Positions 45,585-54,809 of a stretch of 64,000 nt of DNA are shown piece by piece (the first letter of the stretch is position 1; every line of letters starts with the position of its first letter). Under the pieces are notes generated by a model. The model did not search any database, was not told where the DNA came from, and was given only the letters and a program-made list of their open reading frames with translations. The stretch comes from Sceloporus undulatus. Lineage: Eukaryota > Chordata > Lepidosauria > Squamata > Phrynosomatidae. Location: positions 325,695,134 to 325,759,133 of the forward strand of contig NC_056522.1 of the NCBI RefSeq assembly GCF_019175285.1, in the 5' to 3' direction. Position numbers and translations under genes: made by a program.

Positions 45585-46550
45585 GTGTTTTGTTTTTTCT
45601 TTTGGACCATGGTTATGATTTCTTGGGTTTATTTCTTGTGTTTGTAATCTCCCAGCGGTTTACAAAATCCTTCATCCGACATCTCCCTGCCCTTGTGAGG
45701 TTTATAATCCCAAAACAAAACAAAAAAGACAGGACACTAAAGGAGCAAGGAATGGCACTGGGGAAGGGGATCGAGTCCAGCGTTTTGGTTTAAACGCCTG
45801 GCCACTTTCCCAGCGGTTTACCCAAGAGCCTGAGAAAGTGACCAAAGGAGGACAAGGGCATACAAAATGGAGGACATCCTAGAGGGAGAGGGAGAAAGAG
45901 AAAGGAGGATCATGGCTCCCAACCAAAGCTCAAAGCCCTCCTCAAAAGGTCAATTTCTAAGTCCTACTCCAAAGGGAGGGCAATTACAAATTTCTCCCGG
46001 AGAGAAGAAGGTTGAAATGGAGGGTGTGTCCGGGAAATGGAGGACTATTTCGGGTCAGAACCAAACCTCTCGCCCAGCCTCATCCTTTTGGAAAGGAAAG
46101 GAAAGGAGGCAAAGGTGTCTCCAAAGCTTTTCTTATAGACGCTTGGTTTCTGTTTCAATGAGAGAAGTCTGTTTAAAAAGGGAAAGGGAATTTGCAAATA
46201 TATATTTAACAGGTTTCCCCACAAAGTCGGTGAGAAGTGGGTCTGAGGATCTGAGGATAGAGGCTTTGAAAGCCGCATATTTGGGTTTAGAAAGGCGCTG
46301 GGATACTGTCTTCGAGAGAACTAGAATGCCCTGAGAACCAAGGCATTCCCCTTCCCCAGGTTTTTTTTAAAATAAATCTCTCTTGATTTAAATATCAGTT
46401 TTAATTCATTTCGGTGAGGAAGAAGCCAAATACCTAATACAGTATCAGTAATATTCTGGAAGGTATTTTTCTGTTCCTGCCCGATTCCTTTTGTGCGCAA
46501 ACAAACAGAAGGCGATCTTGCGGTTTTTACCTTTTCTCGGGATCGACTAA
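45585..46550. other. Intergenic; a decayed L2-type 3' end possible
   Basis: 'gtaatctcccagcggtttac' at 45645-45664 with later 'aggtttataatcccaaaac' resembles, in antisense, the 3' end seen at 429-727. No gene; the frame at 45867-46334 has no recognisable domain. Confidence 0.35.
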
Positions 46551-46557
46551 ACAAAGG

Positions 46558-46748
46558 CTCGGCAATAAGTCGGTTTGAGGCCGGTTTAATTGCCATGGGT
46601 CAATGCTATGGGATTCCGGGCATTGTCCTTGGTTGTGAGCGGAGCTCTGGTGCCACAACCAACGACCATGCCCAGAATCCCATAGCATTGACCCATGGCA
46701 CTTAAACCGGCCTCAAACCGACTTATTGCTCCAGTGCGGACGCAGCCT
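46558..46748. repeat. Palindromic MITE-like element, copy 9
   Basis: Left arm 46562-46626, right arm about 46669-46730; about 3 mismatches in 64. Both arms share copy-specific variants, for example 'gaggccggtttaa' against 'ttaaaccggcctc', and 'catgggtcaatgctatggga' against 'tcccatagcattgacccatg'. Right end 'gcggacgcagcc'. Confidence 0.92.
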
Positions 46749-46749
46749 G

Positions 46750-47785
46750 AGTCTCAGACCTCGCGGGAGCCGACCCTTACCTCGCCTTCTTAACCTAAAA
46801 CAAAGTCTTTCTGCTGCCAAGATCTCGAAGTCTGCAAGAAAAAAAATGCAAGGAGGGAAGAGAGAGCTTTTGGAGCCCCGCCAGATAGCGCTAGAGGGCT
46901 GTTTATGGACTGTCTCCTTCTTTCAGTTGGTTTGAGCTCTTTACAGAAGAAGCAGAAGAAGCAGAAGAGATAAAGAAATAAAGGAGGGAAAGGAGGAACA
47001 CCCCACCACCAGCACCACCACTACTACTCCACAAGTGCCCTTTTAATTCCTAGAGGTCTTTTAGTGGGGCGTAGGAAATAAAAATAAAAAAGTGGGAAGC
47101 CGAAGAAAAGAAACCAGGGAATCCCTGATGATGTGGATGGGGAGGGAAAGGGAGGAGAGGAAGAAAACAACCTGGAAAAAAGAGAGAGAAGGGGGGAGGA
47201 AGAAAAGAAGAACTTAACAAGTAACCGAACCACAGGCATCCAAAAGTTGCAAAGACGGCAAAGGGGGGTCAAGCGAAGTTCACCTGGTTTTGGTTGGAGG
47301 GTTTTTTGGGAAGCAAAGGCACAGGTTGTTGGAAGGAGAGAAGGAGGAAAAGGAAGAGTCAGAGAGGAAGGGTTTTTTTTTCCTGCCCCTGAGAAGATCG
47401 GAGTTGCAGAGTAAAGGAGGATGAAACCCACACTTCCAGAAATACTCTGCGGTATAGGAAGCCTCGCTTCTAGGGAGACCTTTTGCAAAAGGGAAAGAGG
47501 TTTTGGAGGGTTGGCTTCCGCACTCAGCAGAGAGAAAAGGATCGGTTCAAGCAAATGGATCAGACCCTAGAAGCACACCTTTGAAAGAAAACCGATTTTT
47601 TTTTTTGTAAAAATAAAATAAAATAAAACTTTTAAAAAATCCCAGGTCCGGTTCATGGTCCCACTCGAGTAAAAAGCGTGGATTTCAGACAGACAAAAGA
47701 ATCTGACTGGAACTTGCCTCCGTTTTGTCAAGGGCTTTCCGTCGACAACTTTTGTTTCAAGGATCTGTGGACCGGGGAGAAAGAG
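46750..47785. other. Intergenic, purine- and pyrimidine-rich
   Basis: No supported gene. Holds a CTCF-like motif (46878-46893, listed separately), GAAGCA repeats near 46948-46968, and A/T homopolymers near 47595-47635. Confidence 0.35.
46878..46893 (+). promoter_or_regulatory. Candidate CTCF site
   Basis: CCGCCAGATAGCGCTA agrees with the core CTCF consensus CCRCCAGRTGGCGCTA at all but one position. Single-motif matches like this occur by chance; binding is not shown. Confidence 0.3.
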
Positions 47786-47790
47786 CATGT

Positions 47791-47847
47791 TTAGGCCACT
47801 TCTTTTTATTACAAGGAGATATACACACACACACACAGGGACTTGTA

Positions 47848-47914
<67 letters not shown>

Positions 47915-47970
47915 CGAAGTTGGGCCACTTTTTTATAACTGGGACTTGTACTATATATATATATAATAAG

Positions 47971-48001
<31 letters not shown>

Positions 48002-48205
48002 AGTATATATATATATATTACAAATCCCTGTTAAGAAGTGGCCCAGCTTCGCTTCTATATATTACATATACATACACACACACACACACACACACACAGA
48101 AGGACTTGTAATATATAGTCCCTGAAATTACAATTCCTGTAATATATAGTCCCTGTGATTCCAAGTCCCTGTTATAAAAGAAGTGGCCCAACTTTCCTGT
48201 TTAAC
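47791..48205. repeat. Inverted and direct duplications bridged by microsatellites
   Basis: A unit of 'gaagttgggccacttttt' plus 'gggacttgtaatatata' occurs near 47791-47850, 47914-47960, then inverted at 48003-48055 ('acaaatccctgttaagaagt', 'ggcccagcttcgcttc'), and again near 48100-48200. TA, GA, GT and CA arrays separate the copies. It looks like repeated template switching or hairpin-mediated rearrangement around microsatellites. Confidence 0.8.
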
Positions 48206-48209
48206 ACAG

Positions 48210-50080
48210 GTCGCTTCTATCGCTTCCAGAATATTAGAGGAGCTCCCTAAACTCTTGTTTCTGTACTCATCTCCACCCTTTCTCCCCTTCTTTGCAAGGT
48301 GTCCCCGCACCAGATTTCAGATTGAAATAGTCAAAATAATTCATAAATGAATCAATAAACCAACATATTCAAGGCCGGTTGGCAGAAGCTAAGAGAACTC
48401 GCTTCCTTCCAGCCAACAAACTCCCGACAAAAGTTGCAAACAAGATCAGGAGTGAAGTTATTTGTCCCCTCCGTCGCTCTCTAAACAGATGTAAGCAGGC
48501 TAAGAGGATTTCCACCACGCGAAATTAATAAAACCAGATTAACTCCCTGTTACTTTCCACGCGGTTAAAGACCCAAATTAATAGAGACCGGGAATCTCCA
48601 TTACAATATAGCTGGGGAACGGGAGGGAAATTTCCACACCGATTTTTGGGTATTCAGATCTCCCTCCATCCTCCAAATAAAATCCCCAAGAGTGTATATC
48701 TCGAAGAAAAGAGTCCCAGGGATCTAAGGAAATTACCTGTTGTGCCATTCTGCTCTGGGAGGGAAATCTCAAAGAGACACCCCAAGGGTGGATGTGTTTG
48801 GTTTTTTTTCCTCTCTTCGGGAAAGCTGGCTGTTGCAAACACTCTCTGGAAGTTTTAAAGGCTTTTCTGGCTTCTTCCAAGGGATCGGGGAGGGGGATTT
48901 CAGCGTCCCTATTTGTTCTGGCGCCCTTGTAAACTGGGATCGGGGGGGGGGGGGCTCTTTCGCCTTCGGATCCTCTCCGGATTGTTTTTCTTGCAACGGA
49001 TCTTTTGCCCTTAATGAAGCCCCACACAGCTGGACAGCTCCTCCGCGGACACTGAGACCCCTCACCCCCAACTGACCCCAATTTGACACCACAAGATGAA
49101 ATTTTACCGCCTGTTAAAACCATTTCCAGCCTGGGCCACAAGAAGAAGAAGAAGAGGAAAGAGAAGAAGAAGAAGAAAAAGAAGTAGGGAGGGAAAGGAA
49201 AGCTGGTTGTTGACAGAGACGCATTTTTACACCAGATCTCTCATTTTTAGTTTCCAGCTTTTATTTTTGGTGGGCTCTAGAAAAACGAAACCCGACACTA
49301 GGTTTCCTGGCTTTACCCTTTGCAGGACTAGATTGTGGAGCATCGTGCTCTGAACCCAGAAGCATATTTGCGCAGGGGGTCCAGCCCTACTAAAAAAGCA
49401 TAGGGCCTGATTTCCCAGTCAATGCGTTTCCCAGTCAATTTCCTTAGAAAGTGATCTTGGGGAGGGGGGAAGAATCTTCCTGACTTTCTCCAGATTTGGA
49501 GAGCCATTTTTGGCTTCCCATTTGTCCCCACTCGGTTTCGCGATTTCTGCTCCTGAGTGCTGCTTCTTAAAAAATAAAGGTCATCAAGCGTTTGTTTTTT
49601 GCAACGTTTGAGATTGGTGGTGCTTTCAACTACCTATTTTCACAGTGAGTGTTTAAGCAACTTGAGAGGAAGGGTTGTTTACCTTTCCAAAGACCCCCCC
49701 AAAAAATAAGAAACTGACCATATATATATATATATATATATATTAAAGTAACTTAATTTCTCCTAAGAAACTTTTAAAAAACCCTCTCTTCAACAGAAGA
49801 GGGGAAAAACACAGCCGCTTGGTTTAAAGTGGGGAAGGGGTCGGAATTATAAAGCACCAACATTTGTGATTGCTACTATCATCCCCCTGTTTCATTTTCT
49901 AGTTGTCCTTTTAAAAAAAAAACATTGAAAGGGAATGTAGGGTTCCTGGGTTTGGGGTTTGTTTATTGTTTTTATAAAGTCAAACGCCGAAACCGATTGA
50001 AATGCGAGGCAACATAACATTGAAATGCGAGGCAACTTAACGTTGTCTTGTAAATGTAAATTTACATGAAGGCAAACGCT
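48210..50080. other. Unique DNA upstream of MEIS2; candidate regulatory block
   Basis: No supported gene. The part from about 48360 to 48600 is unique sequence with several AATTAAT and GATTAA homeodomain cores ('gcgaaattaataaaaccaga', 'caaattaatagag'). An AAG array lies near 49140-49185, and TA dinucleotides at about 49720-49743. Confidence 0.35.
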
Positions 50081-50082
50081 TC

Positions 50083-50279
50083 AACTTTTCTCCAAATACA
50101 ACTCAGCATCGTCGGGTGCATTCAAGGGTTTGTTTTTTTTTTTGACACTTGTGTGTGTGTGTGTGTGTGTGTGTGTGTCGAGTGCATTCAAGTCTCTTTT
50201 TTTTTGATAATACACACACACATAGTGTCAAAAAGACTTGATGCACTCGATCATACGGAGTTGTATTTGGAGAAAAGTT
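50083..50279. repeat. Foldback with perfect 22-bp outer arms and GT core
   Basis: 50083-50104 and 50258-50279 are exact inverted copies ('aacttttctccaaatacaac' plus tc). Inside, 'gtgcattcaag', poly-T and GT blocks are repeated directly and inverted ('cttgatgcac', poly-A, CA). Perfect outer arms indicate a recent origin. Confidence 0.9.
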
Positions 50280-50299
50280 AGATGTATATTAGTTAGTTA

Positions 50300-50302
<3 letters not shown>

Positions 50303-50350
<48 letters not shown>
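50303..50350. repeat. (GT)n microsatellite
   Basis: Uninterrupted GT array just beyond the foldback. Confidence 0.9.
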
Positions 50351-51980
50351 TCATGCACCCCTCTTGGTCTCCATACCATTTCCTCCTGATCCACATACAC
50401 TTTGCAGAGGTAGACTCTTCCTAGCCCAGAAGTTTAAGATGCCTCTCCGAAGGCGGCTTGTGTTGGCTGTCTGACAACAAAGCGATTCCCAAGGAATTTC
50501 GGAAAGTGACATTTTCGGAAGAAGGGAGGAGGAGGAGGGGGGCAGAAAAGGGGGAGAAGAGAAAGAGAAAGGCTTCAGTTAAGTACCATTCATCCCAGAG
50601 TAGATCTCTTTTAAAGCAATCTGTTGGAAGAGTCCAGCTGCAAAAAGGAGGAAAGGATTTGCATAACCTACTGCTCTGTAGGTCTCCAAAGGATTAACCA
50701 AGTATTCATTACCCTGAATCTCTTCCCCCAGCGTTGCCGATTTAGACGACAGGGCAGAAAATGCGGCACAACAACCACAACAACAATAACAACAACAAAA
50801 CCCCCTCTCCCTCTCGTTCCTCCCCATCCCTACCCCCCAACTCCTTCACCCCCAAGAAGTCCTGGACCCACTCCGAGGGCGCTTTTACTCACCTTTTACT
50901 CTGCCTAGTAGTCCCACAGAGTCTTGCTCTTCAAGAAAGGGCTTTAATCTTGGAAGAGGTGCTCTGGAGGGGAAAGGAAAGGGGGGCAGGGAAGGCGGGG
51001 GAAGAAAAGAAAAAGCAGCACATTGAGTGGGGCTTTGGGGGTTTATGGGGGGTTTCAAGCCGGATCGGGAAACTGCTTTCTAGTCCGGACGGGGACTTTT
51101 CTGCCTTCCACCCTCCGCCGCCGCTTCCTAGGCTGCGCGATCTGGGTTTATCAGCCTCTCCCCTTTCCTTCCTTCCTTCCTTCTTTCCTTCTCTCTCTCT
51201 CTCTCTTTTCTCTCCTCCCTATCTTTCTTTATATATTTGAGGGCCGATTTCCCGCAGACATCCCGCTTATGATGGCTCATTTAATCAAACGCTTTAATTG
51301 CTCCGGTAATCACTATCATCATCTCAGGTACTCCATCATTCATCTTTTTTTTTCGGAGGGCTTTATTGACCTCGGGAGCACATTCCCCTTGGCCCAACTG
51401 AGGGGGGGGGGAAGAAAAGGGGGCCAGATTTCGATTACATCCAGCCCGATAGCCACCCCACTTTGGTGATCTTTTGCCTCTCCAAACCCCCCCCAGAACA
51501 GAATCTCCTTTGTAGGTCTTCTTCTCTCATTCCCATTCTCTCTCTCTCTGCCTCCAGAGTCCACTTTTTTTTTGCTGTTGGGAGAGAATGCTGGGGGGTG
51601 GTGAGGTTTTCAAGGCCAGTATGTGCGAGGCTAGGGTTTCAAGGCGATACGGGATCATTGATCAATCCCACGGTTAAGAGGGGTGTCTGGTTAGGGTTGA
51701 TGGGGAAAGAGAGGGAGGGAGGGAGAGAGGGGGGGAGGGAAAGGAGGGAAGGCAAGAGCCCCAAACTGGAGCAATCAATAGTTTGACCATTGCCCCTCCC
51801 CGAAACTTCAAGCCTTCGCTGTGATTGATGATCTCGGGTAGTTTGGGTAATTGACTGCTCCGAGGGTAAGGCAGGCTTTCCTGCCAGCCGAGCGATTGGA
51901 GGAGGATCTTCTAGACGCAGACACACCGCAAGGCACACATCTAGGAGGCTGTGTGTCTGTGTGTGTGTGAAAGAGGGGGG
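50351..51980. other. MEIS2 upstream region with candidate regulatory blocks
   Basis: No supported gene. Two unique blocks stand out: 51240-51335 ('ggctcatttaatcaaacgct', 'ttaattgctccggtaatcac') and 51640-51870 with TGATTGATGA at 51822-51831 (PBX-HOX type), 'caatcaata' near 51772 and 'gatcattgatcaatccc' near 51654. Between them are CT, CCTT, G and GGGA tracts. Function is inferred. Confidence 0.4.
51822..51831 (+). promoter_or_regulatory. Candidate PBX-HOX composite site
   Basis: TGATTGATGA matches the PBX-HOX heterodimer core TGATTGAT. It sits in a unique block about 2 kb upstream of the inferred MEIS2 promoter. A match of this length also occurs by chance. Confidence 0.35.
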
Positions 51981-51981
51981 G

Positions 51982-52180
51982 GGCTGTATCCACACTGCAG
52001 AGATAATCTGGTTCGAGACCGCTTGGACTGTCCTGGCCCCAGTGGTATGGAATTCTGGGAATTATAGTTTGTTGTGGGTTTGTCGTCTGGGAAAACTGCA
52101 CTTCCCCGACTCCCAGAGCATGGAATCCCCTGGCTGTGCAAAGTGGGCTCAAACCGAATCCTCTCTGCAACGTGGAGGAG
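51982..52180. repeat. Palindromic MITE-like element, copy 10
   Basis: Left end 'ggctgtatccacactgcaga' intact; the right side ends 'accgaatcctctctgcaacg'. Arms are less alike than in copy 12. Its right edge is part of a local duplication. Confidence 0.85.
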
Positions 52181-52280
52181 GCAAACAGGAATAGAAAACC
52201 AGATCTAGACTTCTACAATGCTGCCCTCCCCCGCTTTCTGGGTTTTCAGCGGCCTGCCTCTCTTTTTCAATCCCTCTCTC
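52141..52280 (+). repeat. Local duplication, copy A
   Basis: The right edge of palindrome copy 10 plus about 100 bp of flank ('ttctacaatg', 'ctttctgggttttcagc', 'gcctgcctctctttttcaa') recurs at 53421-53560 in the same orientation about 1.28 kb away. The match extends outside the palindrome, so it is a duplication and not just two insertions. Confidence 0.8.
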
Positions 52281-52366
52281 GCAACAAACTACAGCTCCCA
52301 GAATTCCATAGCATGGAGCCAGGGCAGTTCAAGTGGGCTCGAACTAGATTGTCTCTGCAGTGTGGA
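52281..52366. repeat. Half copy of the palindromic element (copy 11)
   Basis: Only a right arm: 'gcaacaaactacagctccca', 'gaattccatagcatggagcc', 'cagttcaagtgggctcgaac' and terminal 'ctctgcagtgtgg'. It abuts local duplication copy A. Confidence 0.8.
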
Positions 52367-52499
52367 GAGGAAGGATGCACTGTGTATCCTTTCCAAAGTT
52401 CATCGATCTTTGGAGAAGAGAAGAAAGGGGGCCGCGATCTCGCTTGATCTGCGGGATCCACTTTGCTGTCATTAACACTTGCACCCGAGGCAATCCTGG

Positions 52500-52665
52500 G
52501 AAAGCCAGAAAATCTGGCAGGGCAAGTCACACTCTCTCAGCCTCAGAGGCTGGCCCTGAAGAAAACTGGCCATGAAAACCCCGTGATATGGTCGCCTTCA
52601 GGTCTCTCCGAGGTCGGAAAGGACTCGAAGGCACCCAAGAGACCCCCCAAACCCGAGTGAACAGG
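52500..52665 (+). mobile_element. Sauria SINE fragment, plus strand
   Basis: 'ctcagcctcagaggctggcc', 'gaagaaaactggccatgaaa' and 'aaaggactcgaaggcaccca' correspond to the middle and BovB-type tail of the SINE. Head missing. Confidence 0.75.
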
Positions 52666-52746
52666 GGAGAGGACATAAGAACAAGGGGGTTTGTCCTCCT
52701 TCCGGGTTTTAAGTCTGCACTTGGAATCTAAACCGAAGTTGTATGA

Positions 52747-52784
<38 letters not shown>
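52747..52784. repeat. (CA)n microsatellite
   Basis: Uninterrupted CA array. Confidence 0.9.
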
Positions 52785-52785
<1 letters not shown>

Positions 52786-52789
52786 GCAG

Positions 52790-53250
52790 ATCTGTTAGTG
52801 ACTTTGTCTTCCAGCCTCCAGGCAGGCAAATGTGAAAGCATTTCCTAAAAGCAAAAGAAACCCTAAAAGGATCCCCTCCTCAAACATCAGACAACACATG
52901 AGGACGAACGAAGCCAGCTATAGGGCCGGTCTCCTCCTGGAAAGAAAACGACCCTCCAGAACAACCATTGTGGGTTTTTTAAAAAACGGGAGAAGGAATT
53001 CACCCCAGAAAAGCCACGAACTGAACTCTTTGAAGGAGAGGTGCTGCCTAGGAAGGCAGACTTGGGTTAAAGCAGCAGGCGAGTTTCCCCTGGCAGATCA
53101 ACTTTGCAATAATCACTCCCTTTCTTTTCTTTTCTTTCTCTCTCTTTTTGCAAAACTGCCCCAGTTCCTTCGCCTTTGCCCTTTCAATCCCAAGCCTCAG
53201 AACAATGTAAAAAAAAAAAGGGGGGGCAGCAAGATAGCGGAAGGGGGGAG
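52790..53250. other. Intergenic, no gene seen
   Basis: Unique sequence with short CTTTT and A/G homopolymers near 53117-53226. The plus-strand frame at 52832-53419 runs into the palindrome and has no domain. Confidence 0.35.
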
Positions 53251-53256
53251 CCTTTT

Positions 53257-53453
53257 CACGTTGCAGAGATGGATTCGGTCTGAGCCCACTTTGAAGAGCC
53301 AGGGCTCCATGCTCTGGGATTCTGGGAAGTGCTGTGTGCACGAAGGAGGAGGAGAGGAGGAAGAAGAAGAAGAAACTACACTTCCCAGAATCCCAGAGCA
53401 TGGAGCCCTGGCTCTTTAAAGTGGGCTCAGACCGAATCCATCTCTGCAATGTG
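53257..53453. repeat. Palindromic MITE-like element, copy 12, nearly perfect
   Basis: 53261-53331 and 53379-53449 are 71-nt inverted arms with one mismatch. Copy-specific sequence 'gagccagggctccatgctct' appears as its exact complement in the other arm. The 47-bp loop is GGA/GAA-rich. Lies about 0.6 kb upstream of the inferred MEIS2 promoter. Confidence 0.95.
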
Positions 53454-53560
53454 GAGGCAAATAGGAATTTAAAGAAAACAGACCTAGTCTTCTACAATCC
53501 TTCCTTCCCCTTCTTTCTGGGTTTCTCCATCAGCCTGCCTCTCTTTTCAACCCCTCTCTT
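53421..53560 (+). repeat. Local duplication, copy B
   Basis: Counterpart of 52141-52280. Starts inside the right arm of copy 12 and extends through 'tctacaatccttccttcccc' and 'ctgcctctcttttcaac'. Confidence 0.8.
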
Positions 53561-53879
53561 TCTCTCTGTGTCTCTTTCTTCCTTCCTCCTCCTCTTTATC
53601 CCCCCCCTCTCTCTGGAGAAAGGCGTGTAGCTTCACTAGGGGTAGGATCTGGGTGTTGCTTTGCTAGGGGTAGGATTTGGGTGTCCTCCCCCCGCCAAAA
53701 AAAAAGAGCACAGCCCCCTCCCCTTGGTGGGGCGGCAGCATCAGGCGCCTTCCTCGCATCCTCTGCATCCCTGGCAGCGCTGGCTCCCTGCCTCCCTGCC
53801 TCCCTCCCTCTGTGTGTGTGTCTCCTTCTCTCTCTCTCTCTCTCTCTCCTGCTCTCCCTCTCTCTTGTAGGACTGGCTC

Positions 53880-53990
53880 TGGCCACCGCCACTTCCGGGT
53901 TCCGTCATTTCATTCTCCCGCCGATCGGCGCTGCAAAAGCGAGCCTCTCCTATAAGCCAGCCAGCAGCCAACCTGCCAACACTCCCTGAC
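53880..53990 (+). promoter_or_regulatory. MEIS2: Inferred MEIS2 core promoter
   Basis: A compact CpG-containing block after CT-rich DNA: ACTTCCGGG (ETS-like) at 53891-53899, a CRE-like 'ccgtcattt', an E2F-like 'ttctcccgcc' and TATAAG at 53951-53956. A start about 25-30 bp beyond the TATA-like motif would give a leader of about 1 kb before the ATG at 55033. The motifs are seen; their use as the promoter is inferred, and vertebrate MEIS genes may use several starts. Confidence 0.5.
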
Positions 53991-54410
53991 ACTCACTCAT
54001 CTCAGAGGGAAGAGGGGGAAAGAGGCAGAGCAAATACCTACCAAGGGAAGAACTTGGAGGAAGGGGGGGGAGAAAGAAAGAGAGAGGGGGGACAACAACA
54101 ACAACAAACCCAAGCAACAAACAACGGAAGGAACCCATCTTTTGCAAACTATTTCATTTTAATTTTTTCCATTTTTTTCACACACACCCCACTCTCCCCC
54201 TCCTCTTTTTTAAAAAAGAAGAAGCTTTAGCTTTCCCTGCAAGGGAGGGGGGAAGAAAGAAAGAGAGAGAGGGAGAGAGGGAGAGAAAAGCCCCAAACGC
54301 GGAGTTACTGAGAGAACAAGCCGAGGTTTCCAAGAGTCCTCTCCTCCTCCTCTTCCTCCTCTTCTCCTTCTTCATCATCAGCCATCCTTCATTCACTACC
54401 TTGACATTCC

Positions 54411-54449
54411 ATGGCTTTGATTGACAGCTGGAGTGGCAAAAAGCCATGA
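54411..54449 (+). CDS. Upstream ORF 1 of MEIS2, 12 residues
   Basis: ATG at 54411 in good context (cccATGG-like: 'ccATGG'); reads MALIDSWSGKKP and stops at TGA 54447-54449. Its stop overlaps the ATG of upstream ORF 2. Translation, and its effect on MEIS2, are inferred from position only. Confidence 0.4.
   Translation: MALIDSWSGKKP
54418..54427 (+). promoter_or_regulatory. PBX-MEIS/PREP composite site
   Basis: TGATTGACAG is the exact consensus for PBX-MEIS or PBX-PREP heterodimers, overlapping an E-box (CAGCTG, 54425-54430). It sits between inverted arms CATGGCTTT (54410-54418) and AAAGCCATG (54440-54448). Position in the gene for a MEIS protein suggests autoregulation (inference). Confidence 0.6.
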
Positions 54450-54496
54450 GACACGACAGTTTGGTTACATGTGGGCTGCTGACGGGCCGGTCGTAA
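54446..54496 (+). CDS. Upstream ORF 2 of MEIS2, 16 residues
   Basis: Begins in the ATGA overlap with upstream ORF 1; reads MRHDSLVTCGLLTGRS and stops at TAA 54494-54496. A ribosome ending ORF 1 could reinitiate here at once. Confidence 0.35.
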   Translation: MRHDSLVTCGLLTGRS

Positions 54497-54570
54497 CCTT
54501 CCCTTTTTTGGGGAGGGCTTGGCGATTGATTGTTATTATTATTGTTGTTGTCGTTATTATTATTATTTAA
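54469..54570 (+). CDS. Upstream ORF 3 of MEIS2, 33 residues
   Basis: ATG at 54469 in a third frame, overlapping ORF 2, ending at TAA 54568-54570. The C-terminal half is Ile/Val-rich because of ATT/GTT repeats, so the peptide itself is unlikely to be functional. Confidence 0.25.
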   Translation: MWAADGPVVTFPFLGRAWRLIVIIIVVVVIIII

Positions 54571-54809
54571 ATTATTACTACTGTTATTATTTTTTATTTT
54601 TTATTTTAACCTAAAGGAAGAAACATTTTTTTTTAAAGAAGAGGAAAGAGACACAGAAATAGAGAACAGCGCGGGAAAGAAGAAGAAGAAGAGGAAGAAG
54701 AAGAAGGAAAAAAGATCAAGATTTCGACGTGGTTATTTTTTTAATTTTAATTTTAATTTTTTTTGCCTACTTTTTGTTGTTGTTGTTGTTGTTGTTGTTG
54801 TTCCTCTTT

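Noticed and set aside
1-53800. A host protein-coding gene upstream of MEIS2
   Set aside because: No ORF in this interval shows a recognisable host domain or plausible exon chain. The only long coding frame is the L2 reverse transcriptase.
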